From JAQGHB01 sp036384495 (lineage in GTDB: Bacteria; Patescibacteriota; Saccharimonadia; Saccharimonadales; UBA4665): DNA of 20,509 nucleotides. How positions within the stretch are numbered: the stretch's first letter is position 1; every line of letters begins with the position of its first letter. The stretch spans positions 1-20,509 of the forward strand of contig DASVMD010000072.1 in the NCBI GenBank assembly GCA_036384495.1. Direction: 5' to 3'. Of this stretch, positions 1 to 7,167 are shown piece after piece. The translations under genes were made by a program, and so were the position numbers. The notes beneath the pieces were generated by a model. It was not told the origin of the DNA and did no database searches. It saw nothing but the letters and a program-made list of their open reading frames with translations.

Positions 1-72
1 GGTTTTGCCAATTTGCTTGCTGAGCCTGGCTTTGGAGGCGCGCAGGGTTTTGAGGTCAATAGTGTTGCTCAT
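1..72 (-). CDS. Partial CDS, N-terminus only, function unknown
   Basis: The first 24 codons of a minus-strand gene run off the left edge of the window, beginning MSNTIDLKTLRASKARL. The start codon overlaps the stop of the membrane-protein gene before it by four bases (ATGA), so the two are translationally coupled and in one operon. The visible part is basic and hydrophilic, with no signal peptide. It is too short to assign to a family. Confidence 0.6.
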   Translation of the reverse strand, partial: MSNTIDLKTLRASKARLSKQIGKT

Positions 73-431
73 AAAACTAACCCTGCAATCAGACAGCCTG
101 GAATTGCCACCGGTAATAGTGGCCAGAGCACCAATTCAATAAGCGAATAAACAGCGGTCAGCAGCACAATAACGAGTGCCGCAAGCAATACAATTAGCCG
201 CACGATAAAGCCGACTATGCGACTAAACAAATTGTCGCCCCAGGCCCGAAATCTCTCGGCCAAACTGGAGCCTGGATAGGTGATAATCCGCCGCCACGGC
301 GCAAACAAGGTGCGGAGCAGCTGCCCCACCGAAAAGGCATCGGAAATACCCTGTAAACGAGTCCGAACATTAGCCGCCACTTGCGCCCAGCCATGCCCAT
401 ACCACCACGAGAAAAACGACAGAACAAGCAT
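69..431 (-). CDS. Small membrane protein, function unknown
   Basis: This encodes about 120 residues. The N-terminus has aromatic residues around a WWYGHGW motif, followed by an amphipathic region with a LFAPWRRI motif. Two strongly hydrophobic stretches in the C-terminal half (about residues 73-96 and 99-117) look like membrane helices. I chose the ATG at 431 rather than the one three codons upstream (440), because an extended -10 box TGGTACAAT ends seven bases before 431 and actually overlaps the 440 codon; a transcript from it would start at or next to 431. The gene is coupled to the truncated gene that follows. I recall similar unnamed proteins in Saccharibacteria but cannot name a function. 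Confidence 0.65.
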   Translation of the reverse strand: MLVLSFFSWWYGHGWAQVAANVRTRLQGISDAFSVGQLLRTLFAPWRRIITYPGSSLAERFRAWGDNLFSRIVGFIVRLIVLLAALVIVLLTAVYSLIELVLWPLLPVAIPGCLIAGLVL

Positions 432-438
432 AACCACC

Positions 439-447
439 ATTGTACCA
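439..447 (-). promoter_or_regulatory. Extended -10 promoter element for the small membrane protein gene
   Basis: The minus strand reads TGG-TACAAT, an extended -10 box (TGn plus a 5/6 hexamer). It lies just after the tRNA-Ser 3' end and seven bases before the ATG at 431, so the predicted transcript would be leaderless. No good -35 is seen. Confidence 0.4.
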
Positions 448-459
448 CTTAAATAAGCG

Positions 460-549
460 TGGCGGAGGGAGAGGGATTCGAACCCTCGGTAGAGTTGCCC
501 CTACACCACCTTTCCAAGATGGCGCACTAGACCACTATGCGACCCCTCC
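460..549 (-). tRNA. tRNA-Ser (anticodon GGA)
   Basis: This is a complete class II tRNA on the minus strand. The acceptor stem GGAGGGG pairs with TCCCTCC (one G-U), the discriminator base is G as in bacterial tRNA-Ser, and CCA is encoded at 462-460. The anticodon loop is TTGGAAA (511-517) with anticodon GGA at 515-513, reading UCC/UCU serine codons. The anticodon stem is CCATC/GGTGG, the T arm has GAGGG-TTCGAAT-CCCTC, and a long variable arm closes with GTAG/CTAC, as expected for serine. No intron is seen. Confidence 0.97.
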
Positions 550-569
550 GTGAGCCACTGCCGTAGTCT

Positions 570-575
570 ATTATA
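570..575 (-). promoter_or_regulatory. -10 box for tRNA-Ser
   Basis: A perfect TATAAT on the minus strand lies 20 bases upstream of the tRNA 5' end, placing transcription start near 562 with a short leader to be trimmed by RNase P. No convincing -35 exists at 16-18 bases (nearest is ACATTA). Confidence 0.5.
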
Positions 576-618
576 CATAACCAGAGACAAATTAATGTCA
601 TAATATTGACTGACGTAG

Positions 619-624
619 TATAAT
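619..624 (+). promoter_or_regulatory. -10 box upstream of the 547-residue gene
   Basis: A perfect TATAAT lies 27 bases before the ATG at 652. The hexamer 17 bases upstream is a poor -35. An alternative is TTGACT (606-611) with CAAAAT (629-634) at 17-base spacing. Either could drive this gene; the sequence does not decide between them. Confidence 0.4.
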
Positions 625-651
625 ATTCCAAAATACTTTCAGAGAGAGACA

Positions 652-2295
652 ATGCCAGAGAACTTACCTAGTCGAAGCCGTACCGAAGCTGTTATGAGCA
701 TTGACTTTGATGCCTGCAATGTTATTGCCAGCGATGCTAGTGAGCTGGCCCATCAAAAGATGAGCACTCCAAAAGATCGTAATTTTTTGTATATATTCGA
801 TGATACAGCGGGCTGGGAACCACAAGCTGTGGCTACTGCTCATATTGGACATGCTTGCCTGTCGAATCATTTGTCTTCAAGCGAGTGGACTAACCTCCTG
901 TTAGTGCGTCCTTTTGATGATCCTGATGCTGACCCACAACTAGTCGCTATATTGCGTGATGATCTGGCGCTACCCCTTGCTACTTTCACAACACGTAACG
1001 AAGGTGCCTGCAGTTATGTTCGCTTGGCTGGTGAAAATCCAGACGAAGATATTATTATGCAGCCTCGCGATAAGCGCAAAGCGGTCGTAGACGTTATGCG
1101 TGCCATTATCAAAAATGACAAAACTTTTGATTCTAATAGCACCGAAAGTGCCTTACATAACTTTTTTGAGGAGCGTATGGCTGCAAAAGCGGCTGAAATA
1201 GAGCGTCAGCTAGCGCCAGCTTTTTATCGCGAGCTTAGGAATTATTTTTTGAGCAGTAAAAAGACTCGTCGCCCGCTATGGTTTGCTAATGAAACAGACG
1301 ATGTGATGCAAACATTCTACGTCTCGCCTTTTGGCATGGGCAAAGCCGTTCTCGCGGATGAACGTCCCGTGGAAATTTTGCTGGCTAGTGAAGAAATGCT
1401 GCCACGTCGGCGGCGTGCAGATTGGAATCCGGCGCTGCAGGTGCTTGCTGTGGCTCGCGGTAGTATTGCCGAGCCACTTTTTGCTATCAAAGAAAATACT
1501 ATCGAAGACGCCACAACAAATACTCCAATTGACGCTTCCAGGGTCGATGCATTGCGTAATGCTTTTTTGGCGCCAGCAGAAGAGAAAGACAAGTATTTTG
1601 ATGCTCGCAGACACTACTACAGGGGAGGTGCAGAACGAAAGCTCCGCCGAACGAAGAACGATAAGGATCGCTTAGCGCTACTGGCATTGTTCTCTGTTAT
1701 GGACCCAGAGGTTTCAATTTTTTCTAGGCAAAGTTTGTCGGATAAGTATGTAACTGAAGTCGATCGTATTAACGAGATGCCTAACGACTGGAGTCATTTT
1801 CATGATGCCTATTTGTGGGATAGCCCTCTAAACGAAGAATCCGTCAAGCGCCTTATTACTATGGGTATTTGTAAAAGAATGTATGAAATTGTTGCTGCGC
1901 ACTCATATCAACCATTGAACGCTCTACTTCAAACTATGCCAGGCGCGAGCGAAACTTTTGAGGCCCGAATTGGTAAATACGACGAGCGAGCGGAAGCTTT
2001 ACTGCAGAAAGTTGGTTGGCTTGCTGCTCAGCACAGAAAATTTTCTGGTACGCTGAAAGACCAGAAAATTATTGATGACAAAGGTGATATATATTTTGAG
2101 GTTACTACTGAGCGCTTGGATCCTGATATGTACGGCCTGGATATCGAAGCTCGACCAAGCAGCATGAAGTCCTTTGAGCTTCGGCCGGTATTCCAGCGAA
2201 TTCTGCTTGATCGCCGATCGCCGATTCTGGCAGATCAAGACGAGATTACAGAGATTAAGCTTTATCTCGATCACGTGTTAGCGACACTTGACTAA
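652..2295 (+). CDS. Large soluble protein, no recognised family
   Basis: A 547-residue, hydrophilic, charged protein with no signal peptide, no membrane segment and no nucleotide-binding or catalytic motif I recognise. It contains several short Arg/Lys-rich stretches (for example MLPRRRRADW near residue 250 and GGAERKLRRTKNDKDR near 325-340). The start at 652 follows a purine run (agagagaga) that could act as a weak ribosome binding site; the Met 14 codons later (694) is an alternative. The gene stands alone between a tRNA and an ABC exporter, and its base composition appears more AT-rich than the exporter genes, which together suggest an accessory gene, possibly acquired. The uninterrupted length and coherent protein composition make it a real gene. 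Its function is unknown. Confidence 0.8.
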   Translation: MPENLPSRSRTEAVMSIDFDACNVIASDASELAHQKMSTPKDRNFLYIFDDTAGWEPQAVATAHIGHACLSNHLSSSEWTNLLLVRPFDDPDADPQLVAILRDDLALPLATFTTRNEGACSYVRLAGENPDEDIIMQPRDKRKAVVDVMRAIIKNDKTFDSNSTESALHNFFEERMAAKAAEIERQLAPAFYRELRNYFLSSKKTRRPLWFANETDDVMQTFYVSPFGMGKAVLADERPVEILLASEEMLPRRRRADWNPALQVLAVARGSIAEPLFAIKENTIEDATTNTPIDASRVDALRNAFLAPAEEKDKYFDARRHYYRGGAERKLRRTKNDKDRLALLALFSVMDPEVSIFSRQSLSDKYVTEVDRINEMPNDWSHFHDAYLWDSPLNEESVKRLITMGICKRMYEIVAAHSYQPLNALLQTMPGASETFEARIGKYDERAEALLQKVGWLAAQHRKFSGTLKDQKIIDDKGDIYFEVTTERLDPDMYGLDIEARPSSMKSFELRPVFQRILLDRRSPILADQDEITEIKLYLDHVLATLD

Positions 2296-2310
2296 ATATT
2301 ACTACAAAAA

Positions 2311-2325
2311 CACCTTGCGGAGGTG
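2311..2325 (+). other. Short perfect inverted repeat before the ABC exporter operon
   Basis: CACCT and AGGTG flank a five-base loop. There is no following T-run, so it is not a standard terminator. The right arm contains the only GGAGG-like sequence (2319-2324) upstream of the ABC ATPase, but this lies about 31 bases before that start, too far to be its ribosome binding site. Confidence 0.3.
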
Positions 2326-2355
2326 GCAAAGACAGGTTTAAACTAGATACCAGCT

Positions 2356-3234
2356 ATGCCACTCATTGAAGTACAAGACGTCAGTAAACTGTACGGCTTC
2401 GGCGACGCCACTACCCTGGCGCTCGAGGAGGTCAATTTGAGCATCGAAAAAGGCGAGTTCGTCGGTGTTATGGGGCCGAGCGGCTGCGGCAAAAGCACGC
2501 TCATGAATGTTATCGGGCTGCTCGACCGCCCCAGTTTTGGCAAGTATGAGTTTGATGGGCGGCCAGTGGCGCGGCTGCGGCCCAATCAGGCGGCTAAAAT
2601 CCGGCGCGATAGCGTGGGCTTCATTTTTCAGAACTACAACTTGCTGCCACGGCTGACGGTGCTCGATAATGTGGCGCTGCCGCTGGCATATAAAGGCGTG
2701 CCGTTGGCTAAGCGCCGCAAGTTGGCCAGCCAAATGCTGGAGCGTGTCGGCATTCAGGACCGCGAGTATTTTTACCCCAATCAGCTCAGTGGTGGCCAGG
2801 CGCAGTGCGCGGCTATTGCCAGGGCGTTGGTCAATAATCCCAAGCTCATTATTGCCGACGAGCCGACCGGCAATCTCGACAGCGCCAGTTCGTTGCTCGT
2901 TATGGAGCTGTTGGCCGATATTCACAAAATGGGCAATACCATTCTGTTTGTAACGCACAATCCGGAGCTAACGCGCTACGCCACGCGAGTGGTGTACATG
3001 CACGACGGCGGCATTATCCATGACGAAAAAACGGCGCTGGGACGGGTGGCTAGCACGGCTCGCAAGGTGCTCTACACCCTGCCGACTACCAGCGAAGAAA
3101 ACGATTTAGCCGGGGTGTCGGCGCTCATGAAAGCCCTACCCGACAAACCGGCCAAGCGCGGCCTGCGCCGCAAAAAAGCCACCGCCAAAACCAGCCGCGC
3201 GGTGGCTAAATCCAACAAAAGGAAGAAATCATGA
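2356..3234 (+). CDS. ABC transporter ATP-binding protein, MacB/LolD type
   Basis: This 292-residue ATPase powers the FtsX-type permease encoded immediately downstream. Visible motifs are Walker A GPSGCGKST (residues 40-48), the Q-loop in FIFQNYN (90-95), signature LSGGQ (144-148), Walker B LIIADEP (164-170) followed by the family-typical TGNLDS, and the H-loop His201. The residue after the signature is unusual: LSGGQAQCAAIARAL replaces the common QRVAIARAL, so the conserved Arg is Cys. Residues about 262-292 form a Lys/Arg-rich tail beyond the usual end of MacB/LolD ATPases (about 220-235 residues). An in-frame TAG four codons upstream fixes the start at 2356; no ribosome binding site precedes it, and a weak -10 (TAAACT, 2339-2344) suggests a very short leader. 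The substrate is not predictable. Confidence 0.93.
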   Translation: MPLIEVQDVSKLYGFGDATTLALEEVNLSIEKGEFVGVMGPSGCGKSTLMNVIGLLDRPSFGKYEFDGRPVARLRPNQAAKIRRDSVGFIFQNYNLLPRLTVLDNVALPLAYKGVPLAKRRKLASQMLERVGIQDREYFYPNQLSGGQAQCAAIARALVNNPKLIIADEPTGNLDSASSLLVMELLADIHKMGNTILFVTHNPELTRYATRVVYMHDGGIIHDEKTALGRVASTARKVLYTLPTTSEENDLAGVSALMKALPDKPAKRGLRRKKATAKTSRAVAKSNKRKKS

Positions 3235-4460
3235 AATCGCTCACCCGCGGACACCTCAAAGCTGGCCTCGATTCGGTGCGCGGCTCCAAGCTGCGCAATT
3301 TTTGGACCATGCTGGGTGTTATTATTGGCGTGGCTTCGGTGATTACGATCGTGGGTATTGGCGAGGGCGTTAAGGTACAGATCAGCAATCAAATCCATCA
3401 TTTTGGCAAAAATTTGATTACTGTTCGGCCGTCGGCCTTGCATACCGGCGCGTCGAGCAGCGGTGGCTCTAGCCTGATTTCGGGCCTAGGCATTACTAGC
3501 GCGCTGACTAACAAAGATGTCGGCACGGTTAGCATCACCAAGGGTGTGGCCGCCAGCGCGCCGCTCACCATCGTGACTGGCACAGCCAAGGGCGACAACG
3601 TGTATAACGGCGGTTTTGTAATCGGCACCAGCCCCGATCTAGCCGCGCTGCTCAACCAAAGCGTCAACTACGGCGCCTTTTTGACCGACGAAGACGAAGG
3701 CCAGAATGCCGCCGTGCTCGGCTCGCACGCCGCCGAAAAACTGTTTGGCGAAGATGTGCCGCTGGGCCGCAGCTTCAGCTTCCGCGGCCAGGATTTCATG
3801 GTGCGCGGCATTTTTAACGACTTTTCGAGCGCACCGCTCACGCAGGACGCCGACTTTAACAGTGCTATTTTTATCCCTAACGACGTCGCCCAGAGTCTCA
3901 GCAAAGGCACGGCGCCAATTTACGAGATTTTGGCTAAGCCTAGTTCTAGTGGCCAAACGGCGCAGGTGGCTACAGCTATCCAGCAGCGGCTCGACAAAGC
4001 CCATGGCGGCCAGAGCAACCTCGACGTCTTGCAAGGTAACCAGAACCTGGACGACAGCAATAGCATCTTAGATCTGTTAACTCGCTTGATTGCCGGTGTG
4101 GCCGCCATTTCACTGCTGGTCGGCGGCATTGGCATCATGAACGTTATGTTGGTGTCGGTGGCCGAGCGCATGCACGAAATCGGCATCCGCAAAGCCATCG
4201 GCGCCACTAACAAGCAAATATTGAGCCAGTTCATGATCGAGGCCGGCATGCTGAGCCTGGGCGGCGGCATCATTGGCATCATCGTGGCCTTTGTCGTGGA
4301 CCTAGTGCTGCGGCTAACCACCAGTTTGCAGCCAGTCATTAGCTGGCAAGTGGTGGTTTTGGCTACTGGCGTGTCGCTGGCTGTCGGTATTATTTTTGGA
4401 TCAATTCCGGCGCTCAAGGCCGCTCGCCGCGATCCGATCGACGCCCTTAGAAGCGAATAA
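3231..4460 (+). CDS. ABC transporter permease, MacB/FtsX family
   Basis: This 409-residue membrane subunit pairs with the preceding ATPase; ATG and TGA overlap by four bases, and AGGAAG just upstream serves as ribosome binding site. The topology fits the family: one N-terminal helix (about 24-44), a large extracytoplasmic domain of the MacB periplasmic-core type (about 48-280), then three C-terminal helices (about 284-309, 339-360, 372-392). Hallmarks are NVMLVSVAERMHEIGIRKAIGA (cytoplasmic coupling loop, starting at 304) and the C-terminal KAARRDPIDALRSE. In diderms such proteins work with an outer membrane channel; a monoderm-like cell would use it alone as mechanotransducer or exporter of peptides or lipoproteins. 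The substrate is unknown. Confidence 0.92.
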   Translation: MKSLTRGHLKAGLDSVRGSKLRNFWTMLGVIIGVASVITIVGIGEGVKVQISNQIHHFGKNLITVRPSALHTGASSSGGSSLISGLGITSALTNKDVGTVSITKGVAASAPLTIVTGTAKGDNVYNGGFVIGTSPDLAALLNQSVNYGAFLTDEDEGQNAAVLGSHAAEKLFGEDVPLGRSFSFRGQDFMVRGIFNDFSSAPLTQDADFNSAIFIPNDVAQSLSKGTAPIYEILAKPSSSGQTAQVATAIQQRLDKAHGGQSNLDVLQGNQNLDDSNSILDLLTRLIAGVAAISLLVGGIGIMNVMLVSVAERMHEIGIRKAIGATNKQILSQFMIEAGMLSLGGGIIGIIVAFVVDLVLRLTTSLQPVISWQVVVLATGVSLAVGIIFGSIPALKAARRDPIDALRSE

Positions 4461-4466
4461 CAGTAA

Positions 4467-4682
4467 CTAGACAGCAGGGCTTAATTCAACAGGTATACTA
4501 GTGTTTTGAGGCGACAATAGCGCGTTTTTAGAGGCGGTCAACACTTCTATGCCAACTACTGTGCCGTCTTGAGCGTAGTCAATCAGTACGTCTTCGGAGA
4601 TTTTTTTGCTCGACGAATACGGAGGCTTTTCGTTGAGCTTGATGTACATCGCATCAACTGTTTTGTCATAGGTAATTTTCAT
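4467..4682 (-). CDS. DUF2283 family small protein, possible antitoxin
   Basis: A 71-residue protein beginning MKITYDKTVDAMYIKL, the characteristic opening of DUF2283, with the family's later DYAQDGTVVGIEVL strand pattern. DUF2283 genes are often found next to DUF4258 genes in a toxin-antitoxin-like arrangement, and that is the case here: the start overlaps the DUF4258 stop by four bases (ATGA). The protein ends six bases from the convergent permease gene. The assignment to DUF2283 is fairly firm; the antitoxin role is inference from context. Confidence 0.82.
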   Translation of the reverse strand: MKITYDKTVDAMYIKLNEKPPYSSSKKISEDVLIDYAQDGTVVGIEVLTASKNALLSPQNTSIPVELSPAV

Positions 4683-4909
4683 GAGTATCGCTCCAAAATA
4701 TACTGCGTAATTATAATAAGTTTATTATCCTCTTTAACGGTTACGATCTCAAGCCATTCCGTGCCGTATTGCTTGCGAAATATATGCCGGTCTCGGTACG
4801 AGTCCACTACCTCATCGGGTGCGTGCAGTCCATCGAGCACCATTGATTTAGTAATTTTCGTTCGAATTTCAAGCTGGTCGAGGGCATGCTGAGAAAACTC
4901 TATTTTCAT
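4679..4909 (-). CDS. DUF4258 family small protein, possible RelE-like toxin
   Basis: A 76-residue protein. The N-terminal FSQHALDQLEIRTKI matches the DUF4258 pattern (F-x-x-H-A-x-x-x-x-x-x-R), followed by a strand-rich C-terminal half (RDRHIFRKQYG, then two hydrophobic strands containing LEIVTVKEDNKLIIITQY). DUF4258 belongs to small alpha/beta proteins considered related to the RelE/ParE fold and is often paired with DUF2283, as here. The operon is DUF4258 first, DUF2283 second, with a four-base overlap. No ribosome binding site is visible; an extended -10 box ends six bases upstream of the start, suggesting a leaderless transcript. Toxin activity is not shown by the sequence. Confidence 0.82.
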   Translation of the reverse strand: MKIEFSQHALDQLEIRTKITKSMVLDGLHAPDEVVDSYRDRHIFRKQYGTEWLEIVTVKEDNKLIIITQYILERYS

Positions 4910-4915
4910 GAGTAG

Positions 4916-4924
4916 ACGATAGCA
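4916..4924 (-). promoter_or_regulatory. Extended -10 element for the DUF4258/DUF2283 pair
   Basis: The minus strand reads TGC-TATCGT, six bases before the ATG at 4909. The TGn extension is present but the hexamer is only 4/6 and there is no clear -35. The position fits the leaderless pattern seen elsewhere in the window. Confidence 0.33.
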
Positions 4925-5000
4925 TCTCTACCGCCAACGTACGAGAAAGTTTAAGAATTATTTCAGGTTGGTGGCAGGTGCTTAGAGGATTTATTTGCGA

Positions 5001-5690
5001 TTACTTATCATTGTCGCTTGGTAAAAGTAGAAGCTCTTGACAGTCTTTTAGAATGGTTAACGTTCGATCCGCTGTATTGAGTTGATCAGTACGCATGTCT
5101 TCCATATATTTTTGAGCTTGGCGATCAATCTCATCTTGGGGCTCTTGCTGGCTTTTTGCTCCCTCTGCATAGCGTATCCGTGTCAGGGCTAGTTTTTCCT
5201 CTATAAAAGAGATAAGTCCCTCAAGCTGGTCTGCCTTCACTATGTTCCCGCAGAAGAAATCTGTCTGGCTCAATCTTTCATGGCCTACTCCCTCGAGAAC
5301 ACGGATGCTGAACCATACATCTGCTGCTAGATCCCACCCCTGTTCGCGCCCGAATCGTTCACTGGCAATATTTGCCATCTTATGAGCGGGTATAACAGGA
5401 ATAGCTGGTGTAGGGAGGTCGCGATCGGCACTTGTAGATACGAAACTGACTACACCAGGATTAAAGGGGGTGTTTACAAAGCGTTCATCAATAGCCCTGA
5501 CAGGTACGTTTACAAACTTTAAGTCCTGCGGCTGGCCGGAAAGGTTTCGTGATCCAATACCAGATTGCTCTTAGTTTACTGATAACGTAACTTGAGTTTC
5601 AACCGCTAGGTTGGCGGCTATTCCCATGATCATATCCAGCGTGTCGTCATCGACAAGTAGACGGACCTCATGTTTAGGACGCTCTGACAT
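5001..5690 (-). pseudogene. Unknown gene interrupted by one in-frame TAA
   Basis: Starting at the ATG at 5690, 39 codons read MSERPKHEVRLLVDDDTLDM and on to a TAA at 5573-5571. The same frame then continues without any stop for 189 codons to 5001. The 64 codons just after the TAA (EQSGIGSRNLSGQPQDLKF and on) contain no ATG, GTG or TTG, so translation could restart only at the internal ATG at 5378 (MANIASERFGREQGWDL), which lacks a good upstream signal. The simplest reading is one 229-codon gene broken by a single nonsense change at codon 40, or a sequencing error there. The C-terminal part is acidic, helical and rich in Glu/Gln/Asp, with no family recognised. A -10/-35 pair just upstream of 5690 supports the long version. 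Confidence 0.65.
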
Positions 5691-5695
5691 TTTCT

Positions 5696-5724
5696 AGATT
5701 ACAATAAGTTGAATTATTTATCAA
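5696..5724 (-). promoter_or_regulatory. Promoter of the interrupted gene
   Basis: The minus strand has TTGATA (5724-5719), a 17-base spacer and TAATCT (5701-5696), five bases before the ATG at 5690. The -35 is good (5/6) and the -10 weak (3/6). It begins directly after the Nramp gene stop and would give a leaderless mRNA. Confidence 0.35.
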
Positions 5725-5726
5725 GT

Positions 5727-7100
5727 TTAGAGCAAGGCGATCAGCCCGGCAATACCGGAAACGGCCATAACAGCGGTAATAATCCAGCCCGACCAGGTAG
5801 TGGAGCGTTTGTTGGTCCAGCGGCCCATAACCTTCTTTTTGCTGGCGATGATGACGATTAGCGCCAAGATAATCGGTGCCACCAGCCCGTTAATGAATGC
5901 CGAGTAGATCAGCGCTTTTATGGGGTCGATTCCTAAGAAATTCATGCCCAGCCCGACCAGCATGGAAATAATGATCACGCCGTAAAAAGCATAGGCCTGC
6001 TTGAGCGGGCGGTACAGGCCCTCGCGCCACTGGAAGCTTTCGCTCAAAGTATAACTGGTAGATCCGGCCAGCACCGGAATTGCTAGCAAACCAGTGCCGA
6101 TAATGCCGATGGCAAACAAAAAGTAGGTGGCGTTACCGGCAAACGGCCGCAGTGCTTCGGCGGCCTGAGCGGCCGAAGTAATGTTGGTGATGCCGTGGGT
6201 ATACAAAATGCCGCCGCAAGCCGCAATAATAAAGAACATCACTATCTGACTCAAAAACATGCCCGACCAAACGTCGATACGCATGCTCTTGATATCTTCG
6301 GGCGCGGTGGCGGTGCGGCGTTCGTGCTGCGTGGTCTTGCCCTGCAAAATCTGTTCCTCTACCTCTTGTGAGGTTTGCCAAAAGAACAGATACGGCGAAA
6401 TCGTGGTACCCAAAATAGCACACAAAATGATCAGTTCATTCTGCCCAAAATGCAGGCTCGGCACCAGGGCGTTAACCGACACATCGTGCCAGTTGAGGTG
6501 CGCCAGCAGCGCCGAAAATACGTAGGCTAGCAGCACCATGGCCAGCCATTTTAAGTAGCGGGCATAGCGGACGTACGGGGTAAAAATCTGCAAAAAGAGG
6601 CTTAAGGCGGTAAAGCCGGCAACGAGCACGCCAAAGTTGAGCCGCGGATTAAGCAGCTGTGCGCCTTTGGCCATGGCTCCGAGATCGGCACCAATATTAA
6701 TGGCGTTGGCGACAAACAGCAACATGGCGCACAGGTACAAAATACGCTTACCGAAATGGACGCGAATATTGCCCGCTAGTCCCCTGCCCGTCACCAATCC
6801 GATGCGAGCGCACATCTCCTGCACGATGGCCGCCAACGGAAAGGTCCAAGCAGCTAGCCATAAAAAATGGTAGCCGAACTGCGCGCCGGTTTGCGAATAG
6901 GTGGCGATGCCGGACGGATCGTCGTCGGAGGCGCCGGTGGTTAGGCCTGGCCCTAGCATGTGCCAGTAGTCGCTGGTTTTTTTGGCCAGCTTGTTGGTGG
7001 GCATGGCAGCGGTGACTTTTTGAGTGGTCACGACGGTGCGGTCCAAGAACGCAGCCGGCGCCTCAGCGCCCTTTCGAATGTAATCTGTCTGTTTTGCCAT
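5727..7100 (-). CDS. Nramp-family divalent metal transporter, non-canonical metal site
   Basis: A 457-residue polytopic membrane protein with the Nramp (SLC11) fold: a hydrophilic N-terminus (1-45) and about 11 hydrophobic segments. Canonical Mn/Fe transporters carry DPGN in helix 1 and a Met-Pro-His motif in helix 6. Here helix 1 has LGPGLTTGASDDDPSGIA (DPSG at 61-64) and helix 6 has GTTISPYLFF (ISPY at 234-237), so the Asn is Gly and the metal-selective Met is Ser. Loss of that Met is a feature of the Nramp-related branch reported to carry Mg2+, so manganese or iron should not be assumed. The gene stands alone, with an extended -10 box 11 bases upstream of the start and no strong ribosome binding site. 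Confidence 0.9.
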   Translation of the reverse strand: MAKQTDYIRKGAEAPAAFLDRTVVTTQKVTAAMPTNKLAKKTSDYWHMLGPGLTTGASDDDPSGIATYSQTGAQFGYHFLWLAAWTFPLAAIVQEMCARIGLVTGRGLAGNIRVHFGKRILYLCAMLLFVANAINIGADLGAMAKGAQLLNPRLNFGVLVAGFTALSLFLQIFTPYVRYARYLKWLAMVLLAYVFSALLAHLNWHDVSVNALVPSLHFGQNELIILCAILGTTISPYLFFWQTSQEVEEQILQGKTTQHERRTATAPEDIKSMRIDVWSGMFLSQIVMFFIIAACGGILYTHGITNITSAAQAAEALRPFAGNATYFLFAIGIIGTGLLAIPVLAGSTSYTLSESFQWREGLYRPLKQAYAFYGVIIISMLVGLGMNFLGIDPIKALIYSAFINGLVAPIILALIVIIASKKKVMGRWTNKRSTTWSGWIITAVMAVSGIAGLIALL

Positions 7101-7111
7101 AAGCTTTTTAT

Positions 7112-7120
7112 ATAGTAGCA
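7112..7120 (-). promoter_or_regulatory. Extended -10 element for the Nramp-family gene
   Basis: The minus strand reads TGC-TACTAT, ending 11 bases before the ATG at 7100; predicted leader about five bases. An overlapping TATATA could also serve. No -35 is seen. Confidence 0.4.
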
Positions 7121-7167
7121 GTTAATCTGGATTTAATACATGTCTAACAGGGGTAGCGTGTCAAGGC

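Noticed and set aside
606..624. TTGACT followed by perfect TATAAT as a -35/-10 pair
   Set aside because: The two hexamers are only seven bases apart, far below the 16-18 needed; each was considered with other partners instead.
2311..2325. Rho-independent terminator after the 547-residue gene
   Set aside because: The stem is only five base pairs and no T-run follows; kept only as an inverted repeat.
2338..2958. 206-codon open frame on the minus strand
   Set aside because: It lies opposite the MacB-type ATPase with intact Walker and signature motifs; no start signal or family pattern.
5571..5573. Recoding of the in-frame stop as a sense codon
   Set aside because: Known CPR recoding affects TGA (to Gly), not TAA, and TAA is used as a normal stop for other genes here such as Nramp, gnd and uppP.
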